A DNA stretch of 64,000 nucleotides from Rhabdophis nuchalis. Taxonomy: Eukaryota > Chordata > Lepidosauria > Squamata > Natricidae. The stretch is from contig CM077651.1 in the NCBI GenBank assembly GCA_039707465.1, forward strand, positions 22,678,519 through 22,742,518, in the 5' to 3' direction. Numbering within the stretch: the first letter of the stretch is position 1; the number at the start of each line of letters is the position of its first letter. Below, one piece after another: positions 1-29,841 of this stretch. Made by a program: the position numbers and the translations under genes. The notes below the pieces were generated by a model, which was not told the DNA's origin, ran no database searches, and saw only the letters and a program-made list of their open reading frames with translations.

Positions 1-709
1 GTCTGAAAATTCCAACTTTTACAGAAGCAGTTTAAAAAAAAAAAAAAAAAAAGCTTCGTGGTTTCACAGGTAAGCATGCTGATATCCCACTACCACAATT
101 GCCACAATTTCTGGGTAAAGGTTTATAGTGGATACAAAAAGTCTAGTGTCTTGTTAAATTGCCAGGTTTTTGAGATGCAATAAAGACAAATCACATCAGA
201 ATTTTTTCCACCTTTAATGTAACAGATAAGTTGTACCATTCAATTGTACAATTCATTCGAAATGAACAGGTTTGCTATGAATTTTAGCAGCCTTCTCAGT
301 TTTTAGAAACTGAATACCAATTTTTATTCAGAAGCAGAGCTTGTTCTTTTATTTGCATGTATGATGCAGCATTTACAGGTATGCTCAGTTATAAAGATAT
401 ATAAATTCATCCACTTGAATCATTATTAGCACAGAAATCTTTAGAACAGGTTATATAGCCTTAGAACAGGGATGTCCAAACTTGGGAACTTTTAAGAGTT
501 GTGGACTTCAACTCCCAGAATTCCCCAGCCGCCATGGCTGGCTGGGGAATTCTGGGAGTTGAAGTCCACAACTCTTAAAGTTCCCAAGTTTGGACACCCC
601 TGCCTTAGAAGGTTAGATGTCTCTTCCACCATGTTGTCAGTCTGACATTACAGGTCTTTTTAGTGTACTGTTTAAACATGATTCATTTAATTTAAACTAA
701 CAGCCTTAC
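1..709 (-). other. TGDS: TGDS intron 2, partial
   Basis: AT-rich intron with no exon seen. TGDS exon 3 (expected to begin LDYCASLKN or similar) was searched for on the minus strand and not found, so it lies outside. It contains one palindromic hAT element at 467-602. Confidence 0.7.
467..602. mobile_element. Palindromic hAT MITE (TSD CCTTAGAA)
   Basis: A 136-bp near-perfect palindrome. The left arm begins CAGGGATGTCCAAACTTGGG and the right arm ends with its inverse, AAGTTTGGACACCCCTG; the centre is GCCATGGC-like. An identical 8-bp duplication, CCTTAGAA, lies at 459-466 and 603-610. CAGGG ends with 8-bp duplications are hAT hallmarks. It has no coding capacity. Confidence 0.85.
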
Positions 710-776
710 CTTATCCAGATTAATGATCATATAGTTAGGATACTTTTCCACAAGAGAAACTATCACATGGGAAGCA
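710..776 (-). CDS. TGDS: TGDS coding exon 2
   Basis: It is 67 nt long, preceded by an acceptor ending TTGACAG (minus strand) and followed by the donor GTAAGG. It encodes ASHVIVSLVEKYPNYMII then NLDK, close to the human sequence I recall. It ends in phase 0; 83 + 67 = 150 nt, exactly 50 codons. The exon is too short to show as an open reading frame. Confidence 0.9.
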
Positions 777-2883
777 CTGTCAATTTTGGAAGGAAAAAAA
801 CAACAGAGATGGTGAATGTACAGACTTCAGGTTCTTTCCAAATCTTGTTCATGGACATCAAAAAGCTTTTCTCAGTTTTTTTGCTCTGGCAGTAAGATGA
901 GTTGTAAATCTTTTTCTGCTTCTCTCTTTTAAGCCTAAACTAAGATGTTTAATTACCTCTCAGTAAAAACTAAGAAATTCACCACAATGAATGAGGCTAT
1001 TTTTTTAGTACTTTGAAAAATGCTCACAGTTCACTGCAGTACAGGTAATCCTCAGGTTACGACCATAAAAAAAATTCTCTTGTTAAGTGAGAAATTTGTT
1101 AAGTGAGTTTGCCCCATTTTACAACTTTTCTTGCCACATTTGTTAAGTGAGTCCCTGTAGTTGTTAAATTAGTAACATAAGTTAAGTGAATCTTGTTTCC
1201 CCATTGACTTTGCTTGTCAGAAAGTTGCCAAAGATGGTCGCATGATTCTGGAACACTGCAACAATCATAAATATTAAGCAGTTGTCAAGCCTCCAAATGT
1301 AAATCACATGATGCTACAATGGTCATAAGCGTGAAAAATGGTTGTAAGTCACTTTTTTCAATGCCATTGTAACTTTGAACCATCACTAAGTGAACTGTTA
1401 TAACTCGAGGACCACCTGTAATGGTACAATTTATTTTTATGTTCTTCAAACCCTGTATTTTAAAGGCTAATTTTGTGGGAAATAACTAGCTTTAAATATT
1501 CAAGGTCATAATCTATTAGAGAGATTTCAAATATTTTTCAGTCTCAAATATGGGGCTTCAGAAATGTATTATAGGGTAGGGGCTTAAATTAAAAAAAAAT
1601 AGAGTATTGTGAGGAAATGTGCAATATAGAAAAAAATTAAATAAAAGCGGAATAGAACAGACTTGAGAGCATAGAAGCAGCCCTCACCAGGCAAACAACT
1701 TCCTTTCAGGATTTCAAATGCATAATTTGAATATTAGTGAATCAAATAGAAAAACCTTTTTTTATTTTAAAAAAGTGTCTAGTTACAGCAGATAAAAATA
1801 AATATGGGAAACAAGATGTGACTTATATATCACTGGCCACTGGCTTCATTTTTATAAAGTTATGCCCAAAAATAGATGAGCAAAAAAAGGGAGAACTCAG
1901 GCTGAAGTTCTAACCTGAACTGAATAATTAAGCTTCTTTTTATTTGCACGTAGTTCAGACAGAACTGACAAGCAACTTACTGTGTAGCAACTTTAGGAAT
2001 TCAAAAGCTATCCTTCTTTTTCCTTATATGGGGAAAGAAATTCTAGCTTTGTTTACACAGTGGTTTTGGATATAAATATTGCACGTGGATATTTCTTTTT
2101 TCCTTTTTTATTAGTTTATAATTTAATTTTTTCTGTATTAGTTTATTATATAAAATACCGAAGTACAAAAGAAAATAAGTAGGAAAACTAAGGGAGTGGA
2201 AGGGAAGGGAAAAGTGGAGGAAAATTGGAGGAAAAGGAAAGAAAAGGCCTTGACTTCTGACTCCCTTATAAGATATCAAAATTCAAACCTTTTTTTTTTT
2301 TTACACAATAGCAAAAACTAGCCCTTTCTATAACAGCAAACCTATCTAAACCCAAAACAAAATTTCATTTCCCCCTCCCCCACCTCAAACACAAAGTCCA
2401 GAAGCAGTTGCATATTTAAATTTCCCTTTTTCTGCAAGAACATTAAGCACAGTGTGTGTGTGTGTATACTATGTATGTGTGTATGTATATGTGTGTGTGT
2501 ATAAAAACGTATATATATGTATATATGCTGGTCCTGTTGTATTACATAAATGTGTGTGTGTGTATATGTATGTGTGTATGTATATATGTGTCTGTGTATA
2601 AAAACGTATATATATGTATATGTGTATATATATGTATGCTGCTCCTGTTGTATTACATAAATGTGTATGTGTATGTGTGTATGTGTGTATGTATATATGT
2701 ATGTGTCTGTGTATAAAAACGTATATATATGTATATGTGTATATATATGTATGCTGCTCCTGTTGTATTACATAAATGTGTATGTGTATGTGTGTATATA
2801 TGTATACTATATGTGTGTGTGCATGTGTGTGTGTGTGCATTTGTGCATGTGTGTATATATATATAGAGAGAGTACATACATAA

Positions 2884-2924
<41 letters not shown>

Positions 2925-3233
2925 CACAGTATTTATGAGTAAAATAAACTCCGGCGTCGTCCTTCCCTCTTTTAAAGCACCTTTAAAAGGGGCAACTTCC
3001 CCCCCCCCCCGGCTTGCTTCCCAAACACCAGGGTGTTCGGACAGGGGGGGGGGGAACCTTTTTAACGTTGAAAACCATTGAAAAAAGGTTGGAAATTTGG
3101 ACAGCAGCAGCGCCGCCTCCCCCGTCTTCTTTCCACGCTCAAAGACTCACATGAAGCCGGCGCCTCCGGTCACCAGGACTCGCTTCGTCAAGCCCCGCGG
3201 AGCCCCCTCAGCCCGCGAGACCCCCACGGACAT
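710..3233 (-). CDS. TGDS: TGDS, 5' part only (exons 1-2), dTDP-D-glucose 4,6-dehydratase family
   Basis: Minus-strand gene whose exons join as complement(3151..3233) and complement(710..776), giving residues 1-50; the remaining exons lie left of position 1. TGDS belongs to the extended short-chain dehydrogenase/reductase family and resembles bacterial dTDP-glucose 4,6-dehydratases, which use bound NAD. The visible part holds the N-terminal nucleotide-binding strand and glycine-rich loop (RVLVTGGAGF-IASH, residues about 18-32), then YPNYMIINLDK. The start at 3233 gives 28 residues before the first intron, against 29 in the human protein as I recall it. The frame is open further upstream to an ATG at 3518, but that extension looks like GC-rich 5' UTR. 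Both splice sites are canonical and the ATT isoleucine codon is rebuilt across the junction. It is transcribed away from GPR180. Confidence 0.9.
1042..1418. mobile_element. TA-flanked MITE, 'CAGGTAGTCCTC' family, copy 1
   Basis: About 377 bp with inverted ends (CAGGTAATCCTCAGGTTACG and GAGGACCACCTG), each flanked by TA. The body carries short degenerate repeats built on GTTAAGTGAGT. The same family recurs at 6098, 6873, 58886, 59862 and 61116. TA flanks suggest a Tc1/mariner-like source, but no transposase is present. Confidence 0.75.
2449..2931. repeat. GT/TATG-rich compound microsatellite and ~113-bp minisatellite
   Basis: Three copies of a unit containing GCTGCTCCTGTTGTATTACA start at 2527, 2638 and 2753 (spacing 111 and 115 bp), separated by GTGTAT/ATATGT repeats. 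A pure GT run follows near 2885-2921. The reading frames across it on both strands are artefacts of the repeat. Confidence 0.9.
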
Positions 3234-3440
3234 TCCTCCCGCGGAGCCCGGCTCCACTTCCGCTCCTTGCGTCAATTCCGTCCGCGAGGGCGAGCCTTCT
3301 CTCCTACGCGCGCTTAGGTTCGGGGAGGCGCTAGGCCCATTTGGGCGCTCTGGTCCGAGGCCTCCCTTACTTCTGCAACGCGGCGCCTTCCCGCCCCAGT
3401 TAAGAGCTGTAGATCGTTCCCACGCCGTTGCGGTTAATGC
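3090..3440. promoter_or_regulatory. TGDS promoter/5' UTR CpG-rich block
   Basis: GC-rich DNA with dense CpG (for example around 3181-3215, 3281-3325 and 3375-3440) covers TGDS exon 1 and its upstream side, in contrast to the AT-rich flanks. A housekeeping-type CpG promoter is inferred. I saw no TATA box and cannot place the transcription start. Confidence 0.6.
3151..3233 (-). CDS. TGDS: TGDS coding exon 1
   Basis: It runs from the ATG (complement of 3231-3233) to the first two bases of an isoleucine codon. The donor GTGAGT follows at 3150-3145. It encodes the start of the Rossmann fold with the TGGAGF loop. The ATG has G at -3. The exon lies in a CpG-rich block. Confidence 0.88.
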
Positions 3441-3479
3441 CGACCAGGGCTCTTTGCGCAACAACGTCCATACCAGGAG

Positions 3480-4420
3480 AAAGTCCCAAAGGTGCTTCCT
3501 CCTCTCCCCCCCCCCCAAGAGGCAACTGGACTTGCTTGTTTTTCCTTCAAGACGTTTCGCTTCTGATCCAAGAAGCTTCTTCAGCTCTGACTGGATGGTG
3601 GGGAATGGAAGGATTTACATTCCTTCAGAGAGCTGGTCATTTGTAGACTTTTAGAGCAGTGTTTCTCAACCTTGGCAACTTGAAGATGTCTGGACTTCAA
3701 CTCCCAGAATTCCCCAGCCAGCATTTGAAGATGTCTGGACAGCACTCGCTGGCTGGGGAATTCTGGGAGTTGAAGTCCAGACATCTTCAAGTTACCAAGG
3801 TTGAGAAACATTGTTTTAGAGGGTCATTTAAGCAGGTCTATGTCCTCAGGATCACCTGAGTAGTTTTCCTGGTTCCTGTAGTCTGCAATTTTTCCTCTGG
3901 AAATCCAGAGAATAAACATGACCTGGATGACTGAGAAACTCTGCAGACTTTTAGCTGTACAATTTGGAATGGACACCCTTGGAATGGTGTGGGAGTAGGA
4001 ATGGATTTCCAGAGGGAAAAAATTGCCGACTACAGGAACCAGGAACACTACTCAGATGACCCTGAAGACAGATAAACCTCCAAGTGCTTCAATGACTCAA
4101 AAAGGATGCCAATAATAATAATAATAATCTTTATTGTCATTGTAAAAATTACAATGAAATTGGTTACAATGACCATCTGTCGGCAAGGAATATAAATCCT
4201 TCCATTCCCCACCATCCAGTCAGAGCTGAAGAAGCTTCTTGGATGAAGTCCAGTTGCCTCCTAAAAAAAAGCACCATTGTGACAGCCATGACCAGGATGA
4301 CTGAGAATCACTCTTTGGAGAGAGAAAAAAGCACCTTTGGGACAACCATGACTTGGATGACTGAGAACTATCTCCATAGACCAGGAGAAAAGGAAACCAA
4401 ACGTTGGAAGCCAAACAAGA
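3480..4420. repeat. Nested fold-back of repeats between TGDS and GPR180
   Basis: The outer arms are 3568-3623 and 4187-4242, nearly perfect inverse copies around AAGAAGCTTCTTCAGCTCTG. They continue outward to about 3480 and 4290, with about 33 bp present only on the left. Inner arms are 3828-3908 and 4012-4072. A separate palindromic hAT (3657-3813) sits in the left half and an (AAT)n run in the right half. Downstream, 4243-4400 repeats a unit containing GCACCTTTGGGACAACCATG. The source looks like a dispersed retroelement 3' end, not identified with certainty. Confidence 0.7.
3657..3813. mobile_element. Palindromic hAT MITE (TSD TTTTAGAG)
   Basis: Ends CAGTGTTTCTCAACCTTGGC and GGTTGAGAAACATTG, flanked at 3649-3656 and 3814-3821 by TTTTAGAG. 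It is 157 bp, longer than most copies because part of an arm (AAGATGTCTGGAC) is duplicated near the centre. Confidence 0.85.
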
Positions 4421-5030
4421 GGAGTATATTTCAGAAAAGTGTTGTCAGGCTGTGCTCTGGCTAGGTTAAAAAAATGTTGTGGGAACTTAAAACAATCAAA
4501 CTTCTCAATAAAACAGGCAGGGATATTCCGAGCAGCTAGGACTCTCTGGGAAGCTCTCCTTCCAAGCTGTTGACATAAAGCCAGTGTTCAACACGTAAGA
4601 AAGAGACAAGGTTTCAAGGATTGGCGAGTTCATTTGGTATAATGGTCTTATTGTAGTTTTCTGAGATGGAATACCCTTGAAACAATAGAAAATATTTGTA
4701 GCTGTTAGATGGTTGGCTGTGGTTTGCTCTCCGACCTTGCCATGTAGTAATTTAATAATGATAATAAATTTAATAATTTAGTCTGGCATACAAGACACGT
4801 ATAAGCTAAAGAGGAATGGGGCAACACAGTTCTACAAAACTTCCCTTATGGATGTTACTTAGCCTGGTAAGGAAACGTTTGGGAACTCTTATGACAAGCA
4901 CGGAAAGCAAACCCTCTGCCAAAACGAAACGCCCTTTTCTGCTACCCAAAATAGAATCATTTCAAATCCACCCGAATTAATGTTTAGAAGCACTTTTGAT
5001 TCAGGCGTATTTGGGACAAACAGGAGTTAA
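4421..5030. other. Intergenic, no feature seen
   Basis: AT-rich sequence between the fold-back repeat and the GPR180 CpG block. There is a short AATAATGATAATAAATTTAA run near 4750. No coding or RNA signal was recognised. Confidence 0.5.
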
Positions 5031-5496
5031 ATGGCAGCTGCTGGACATTTAATCTACTCGGGCCCAGAATCGGCCCTTCCAAAGTCTGGAAGTTCTTGGG
5101 CTGGATGGGAAGAGCACGCCTGGCGAGCCCAAACCGGGGCTCGATTAGATGCCCTCCCGGGTCTCTCCGCCACTACTACCACCAAACGTCGCCTGCCTTG
5201 GCCGCGGTGGCCCCGCCCCCTCTCCCCCCTCCACCAATCCCATCCGACTTCAGTGACGTGGCGGGTGGAGCGTTCCTCTCCTAGCAACCGTCTCCAGAAT
5301 GCCAGTTGGAAGTCCTCCTTGCGAGAGGCTGGCGCGCGGCAACGGCCCGTCCCGCCCTCTCCCCTCCCCCGCCCGCCTCGGGAAAGCCCTCTCATTGGCC
5401 TCCTCCCGGTAAAGCCTCTTTTCCCATTGGCTGCCGCTCCTTTCCTGGTTCCGCCTGGTTTCCGTTCGCCTCAGGGCGAGTGCAGACGTGGTCGGG

Positions 5497-5511
5497 ATGG
5501 GGGAGAGGTGA
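5497..5511 (+). other. Minimal upstream ORF in the GPR180 leader
   Basis: ATG GGG GAG AGG TGA, a four-codon frame ending 21 nt before the GPR180 ATG and in the same frame. It matters only if transcription starts upstream of it. It could modestly lower initiation at the main start. Confidence 0.4.
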
Positions 5512-5532
5512 CGGCGGGGCGCCGGAGAAGCC

Positions 5533-25042
<19,510 letters not shown>

Positions 25043-25640
25043 GATCCCTTTGGAGATTTCTTGGCAACGGTGCAATAAAGATTTGGAAACGGAGCAGCTA
25101 TTTTCAGCAGTAACTCAGCTCAAGAATAGCTGAATAATTAGAAGACAGCATTTTGCTCTCGCTGAATGACAACCAATGAAGAAGTGATTGGAATTTATCA
25201 AAAATAGTGATGAACAAACTTTTCTTCCTCTTCTTCTTCTTCTTTTTTTTTGCTATTTGGATAAAGGCCATGTGATTTTAGCCATGTTTTCACTTCCAAA
25301 TTGCCTCATTTGCGTTAAAATTGAAATTTCGATAATGATAAATTTAAACTAATTGGATGGAAGAGTTCGGCAGTTCGGATCATACATATCTTGTTTAAGG
25401 TGGCTCTGAGACAAAAAAACTGATGCTGAAGTTTAATAGGACTTAAACTGTAATAGGTCCATAAAAACGGTGTATAATGTTTACAGTGAACAATAGTTCT
25501 CATTATCACTTTCTTGCCTTGAGGCTTGGATGTAGTTCAGTTTTGAGCTTGATTGCCAGTTGTGTTTTAATTCTGTGTTTGACATTTTACAAGAGCAGAA
25601 GGGTGATTAACTAACTCTTTAAGTTGGAAAAAAAAACAAC
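25043..25640 (+). other. GPR180: GPR180 3' UTR, extent uncertain
   Basis: AATAAA at 25074-25079 is only about 32 nt past the stop. Other AATAAA signals lie further on (near 27304, 28691 and 28891). Vertebrate GPR180 transcripts usually have a longer UTR, so the true end cannot be chosen from sequence. Confidence 0.4.
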
Positions 25641-26085
25641 CCACAGCCGCGTGGTTGTAAAAGGAGGGGGTTTATGCGGAGAGAGGAGAGAGGAAAAAAT
25701 GAAATGTGTCGATGCAGTACTACAGTTTTAATCCTGAGAGAATTCGGTGAGGATTCAGTCATAATTAAGCCATAGCTGCAGATTAAATTAATAGAAGCAT
25801 TTCAAATGTTAGCTTCAGTCATCAACTACCCATGAATTCCTGCCCAAGGATACTTAATCAGGATTAAATTTTCTCTGAATAATTGAAAAACAAAATACTC
25901 ATTGGATTTGCTGTAATTCAAGTTGGCATTTGTGTTCTGAGCGGTTGCCATTTTTCCCGCCATTGTAACAGAGCAACACTTGTCAGTGGTACATTTAGGC
26001 TGTTGCAGTAAATGCAGATTTTAATTGAAGTGCCTATTTATTGCTCCAAATTAAAATCCTATGAACAGTACCTCCTGTACAGTAT
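25640..26085. promoter_or_regulatory. Candidate conserved non-coding element A
   Basis: Repeat-free, balanced AT-rich block with homeodomain-type cores (GATTAAATTAATAG, TTAATCAGGATTAAATT, TTTAATTGAAG) and an E2F-like TTTCCCGCC at about 25950. It lies just past GPR180, on the side of the expected SOX21 regulatory domain. Conservation is inferred, not measured. Confidence 0.35.
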
Positions 26086-26713
26086 GAATGTTCCTGTTAA
26101 GTAACTGGTTTATTTATTTCAAGGCATATATTTATTATTTATTTCAAGGCATATATTTATTATTTATTTCAAGGCATATATTTTCAAAATATGCTTGTAA
26201 TTGTGGCCTACAAGAAACTCCCCCTCCCCCCCCGTTTTTTAGAAAAACCTATAATTCCATTTGTTCATCTTTGCTCTGAGTTGCACCCACAAGACTGCTG
26301 CATTTTACTGTCTTCAGGGAAATGGATCACTCCATGACGTTCTCTTCTTCCTGCCCCTTCTCGTGGATTCAATCGCCAGAAGAAACAGAGGACATAAGAA
26401 TATTGTGGTATACCTTATCCAGTCTTCCTACTTCTCCATCCCCATATCAGGACTATCAGAAACAGGAATGCAGCTATCACAGATGTAGCTTGCACAAGGA
26501 GGGGGGAAAGTTGTTCAAGAAAGCCCCAGGCTACAAATCCGAAATTGTGTAAACTTGAACATAATTTAGGAATGCATCCTTGAAAATCACAGTCAGTCTA
26601 GTCTTCAAAAGTGCTGCTTCAGCACAATTCCTAGTAAAGCTGGGAGTTCTTCTAGTTGGAGTATAGACAGGAGATCTTTCAGTATTTGATTTCAGCTTTT
26701 GGAATTTATAGGT

Positions 26714-26834
26714 CAGTGTTTCTCAACCTTAGCAATTTTAAAGTAAGTGGACTTCACCTTTCACAATTCCCTGGCTGACTCGGGAATTCTGAGACTTGAC
26801 GTCCACATTTTAAAATTGCTAAGATTGAGAATAG
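26714..26834. mobile_element. Degenerate palindromic hAT MITE
   Basis: Ends CAGTGTTTCTCAACCTTAGC and GCTAAGATTGAGAATAGT. The arms are mismatched and there is no readable duplication, so it is older than the other copies. A BovB copy lies directly to the right. Confidence 0.65.
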
Positions 26835-26849
26835 TTACCGTAGTAATTG

Positions 26850-27219
26850 AGGCCTTTGAACTCTGGTGCTGGAGAAGACTCCTGCGAGTCCCTTGGACTG
26901 CAAGGCGATCCCACCAGCCAGTCCTAGAGGAGATCAACCCTGACTGCTCTTTAGAAGGCCAGATCCCGAAGAGGAAACTCAAATGCTTTGGCTACCTAAT
27001 GAGAAGGAAGGTCTCACTGGAGAAGAGCCAAATGCTGGGAAAGGTTGAGGGCTAAAGAAGAATGGGATGACAGAGAATGAGATGGCTGGATGGAGTCACT
27101 GAAGCAGTAGGCCTGAGCTTAAATGGACTCCAGAGGATGGTAGAGGACAGGAAGGACTGGAGGAACGTTGTCCATAGGGCACAATGGGTCAGACACGACT
27201 TCGCAACTAACAACAACTA
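26850..27219 (+). mobile_element. 5'-truncated BovB (RTE) LINE 3' end, TSD TAGTAATTG
   Basis: Translated fragments match the C-terminus of BovB ORF2: WCWRRLLRVPWTARRS, NPDCSLEGQ, LKCFGYLMRR, MRWLDGVTEA and DRKDWRNVVH, with frame breaks. The 3' end is the standard GGTCAGACACGACTTCGCAA followed by CAACAAC. A perfect 9-bp duplication, TAGTAATTG, lies at 26841-26849 and 27220-27228. It is a dead copy of 370 bp. Confidence 0.9.
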
Positions 27220-27228
27220 TAGTAATTG

Positions 27229-29010
27229 GCTCCTTGCTGAGGCAAGCAACAGCATGGTAAAAGTTATTCAGTAAGAGAGTTAATTTTTTGTTGTTGGAAC
27301 AAGAATAAAAGATTGGGTTGGAAAGACTGAAATAGTTTAGTTTCACATTAGTGGTGAAATTATTGCAAAATTGTTTTTTGCATTTCTCATTAACCACATC
27401 AAAACTTTGCTGGTTAAACTTGTGTTTATCTGTGTGCTGATAATTTACAGTAAAAAAAAGCTTTGGGGAACAGATTTTTATGACAGCAGAAACTTGGCAT
27501 TTTCTCTTGCAGAAAATACACCATTTATGGGCAAATTCAAACATTGAAGTAATATTGGCATTGGAGAGATCTTGCAGTATCAAGCATGACATTTCAGAAA
27601 ACTGCACAAAAATGATAGGTGCTCTTGTATTTATGATTCCTGCTTTCATGTGGTTGAGTTTGGCTTTGCCAGCAAACTTGAAATAGTGTGGTCATGAAGG
27701 CTGGCAGATAATGGATTGCGTAGCACATAAGCACCAAACCTCAGTGTCTTGGCTGCTATGGAAAAACACTACAATCTGTCTTGTGTAGGTTTTCCAAAAG
27801 TTACCAGTGGCACGTCTGGATTTTACAGTTCGGACATATAGCAATTATGTACCACAGATATATCTACCTTGAGTGTGTTATCAGATGCTGTTTTGTAGTG
27901 GCCGTACTTCATTCTGGTTAAAAAAATTAACAAACATTGTTAAGGCATGTTTATGAATCATTGAGTGAGGCAAGTCTAAGAATTGGTGGCGGTATCCTTG
28001 TATCCTAATCCAGAGTAACATTAAATGTGGATCGTGGGAACCTAAGAAGTGGCCTTAACTGATCGTACAATCTATCCAACTAACCGTTTCAGTATTACTT
28101 CTGATTTACCTGATAAAGGTAATTGGGTAACATGGAAAAAAAAGTGTAATTCTCAGCTGTTTCCTGATCCTTAGGAGAAACTAGAAATGGAATTGTGCTT
28201 TTACACAAGAAAAGCCAAAGCAGCTTTTTAAAAGTACTTTTCTTTTAACAGTTCCTGTGTGCAAAAGATTTTTCGCATTGGGGAAAAGGACCAGACAAAC
28301 CTTCAAAAACAAAGATTGGACAAGCATTGTGAACGTGCTTTGCTAAATCCAGAAGCCACCTAGTTGTGTAATTCTGCAACTTGTTGAGAAAAAGACTTCA
28401 TATTACTCATTGAGGTCAACAAGATTAGTAGATATTAGAATATTCAAATCTTACACTTAAATGTAGATGTTAGTCTGTCTAGTTAGCATCCAAATAAAAT
28501 TAGGAAATAATCTTGCTAAATTCACTCCTCTGTTTTAAAATCCACATAAACCTTAGGAAAGGTTTCTAGTTTTTTTAGTGTTTTTTAAAAATCTTTTAAT
28601 TACAATTTTCATATAGTTCCATCTGTTCCCAGATGAAATCAGAATATCTTAATGGGCAGGAATGGGATCTCTGGCTTTTCTCTTGTATCATCAAATAAAC
28701 GATTTGGTGTACAAAAATTAATTGAAAAAAACTAAACTAACCTGTTATATCCCAACAAAATTCCTTCTATAAAGCTGCTGGCCATCCTGTCCTTTAGCAT
28801 TTGCAACATGCACATCCTGCTTTTTTTCTGAAGCTCCGGGCCCCTGCAGATGAACACAGGAATGTTTCCTTACATAGCCTTGCAACCAAAAATAAACGTT
28901 TTGTAGATGATTATGTGGGTTTGCTCCGCACCTTCTTGTTAATACTCAATTGTACATACTGTATTCCAATAAGGGCATTCTTGTACTGATTTAATGAATT
29001 GGTAAAACAT
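27229..29010. other. Intergenic or possible distal 3' UTR, no gene seen
   Basis: Largely repeat-free AT-rich sequence with several AATAAA signals (near 28691 and 28891). It could include the distal GPR180 3' UTR or a non-coding transcript. No coding exon was recognised. Confidence 0.4.
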
Positions 29011-29011
29011 A

Positions 29012-29118
29012 CGTGGCCCACTAGATGGCAGCACCTAGTCAACATTGGTTGATCTCAAGAAGCTGGTTAAAATTTGGATGGGAGACCACTAGGAAGTCCA
29101 GGGCTATATAAGCTACAC
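29012..29118 (+). pseudogene. 5S rRNA-derived sequence (pseudogene or 5S-type SINE head)
   Basis: 29051-29118 reads GATCTCAAGAAGCTGGTTAA then TTTGGATGGGAGACCACTAG and GAAGTCCAGGGCTATATAAG. This aligns with the 3' two thirds of vertebrate 5S rRNA, including the internal box C region TTGGATGGGAGACC; box A is damaged. The left part (29012-29050) aligns weakly. Confidence 0.65.
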
Positions 29119-29729
29119 TGAGTAGTAGAAGAAAACATCCTGAAGGAGGTTAAGGTAGGTGCAGTTACTAAATCGTTGCCAAGAAAGCTTCATGTGCGTA
29201 AAATCATCCAGAACTGAGCTGAAGTCAAAAGTGGCTTGTATTTTATGATATGAGAAGCCCCAGAGTTATGAAGGTCATCCCACTGAGAGTTTTTTTCTTC
29301 CTTTGGATTGGTGGAAATCTTGCTCATAGTAGAGGGGAGGAGAGGCATCCTGGCAGTGGAATGCAAACCCCGAGTATTCATAATTTATCAAATAAATCAC
29401 AAGAAATATTCTATTTCGAGGTACATGATCTGGGCTATAAATATCTGTCTCTGGCAATCTTGTGATAGTTGCCCTAATTCTCGCAGCTCAGATCTGGTAT
29501 CCCTACTGTGGAAGAGGTTTTTCCCCCCGTCTTCAAGGTTCCCTATCCTCTCCCACAGCTTAATTGTCACTGGAAAAGATTCTGTTTCCATGTTGACCTT
29601 GGGAAAAAACCATATGATAGTTTGATTGATCCACCTCACCATAATACAGTGTCCTTATTTAATTTTTTTTAATTACTGTGTCTTTTTTTTTTACTTTACC
29701 TGCTTTATACTGTGGCTGACTTTGCCCTC

Positions 29730-29841
29730 CACTGTTTCTCAACTTTGGTGACTTTAAGTCCTGTGGACCTCAACTCCCAGAAGTTGGGAATTGAGAGTTG
29801 AAGTCCACATGACTTAAAATTGCCAAGGTTGAGAAACACTG
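29730..29841. mobile_element. Palindromic hAT MITE, older copy
   Basis: Ends CACTGTTTCTCAACTTTGGT and GCCAAGGTTGAGAAACACTG, with a shortened centre. The flanks (TTGCCCTC, ACTTAGAG) do not match. Confidence 0.75.

Larger units (their letters stand above)
777..3150 (-). other. TGDS: TGDS intron 1
   Basis: Contains a TA-flanked MITE (1042-1418), a poly-T/A-rich stretch and the GT/TATG minisatellite (2449-2931). Otherwise it is AT-rich unique sequence with no coding signal. Confidence 0.7.

Noticed and set aside
467..602. Reading the palindromes as microRNA precursors or tRNA-like genes
   Set aside because: Target duplications and terminal repeats show they are hAT elements; a small-RNA role would need data.
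3234..3518. N-terminal extension of TGDS to an ATG at 3518
   Set aside because: Would add 95 residues absent from TGDS proteins I know; composition is that of a GC-rich leader.
3097..3654. 185-codon plus-strand frame opposite TGDS exon 1
   Set aside because: Shadow of the CpG-rich promoter; the minus strand carries the recognisable Rossmann-fold sequence.
25074..25079. AATAAA as the definite GPR180 polyadenylation site
   Set aside because: Only 32 nt after the stop, with other signals downstream; cannot be decided from sequence.
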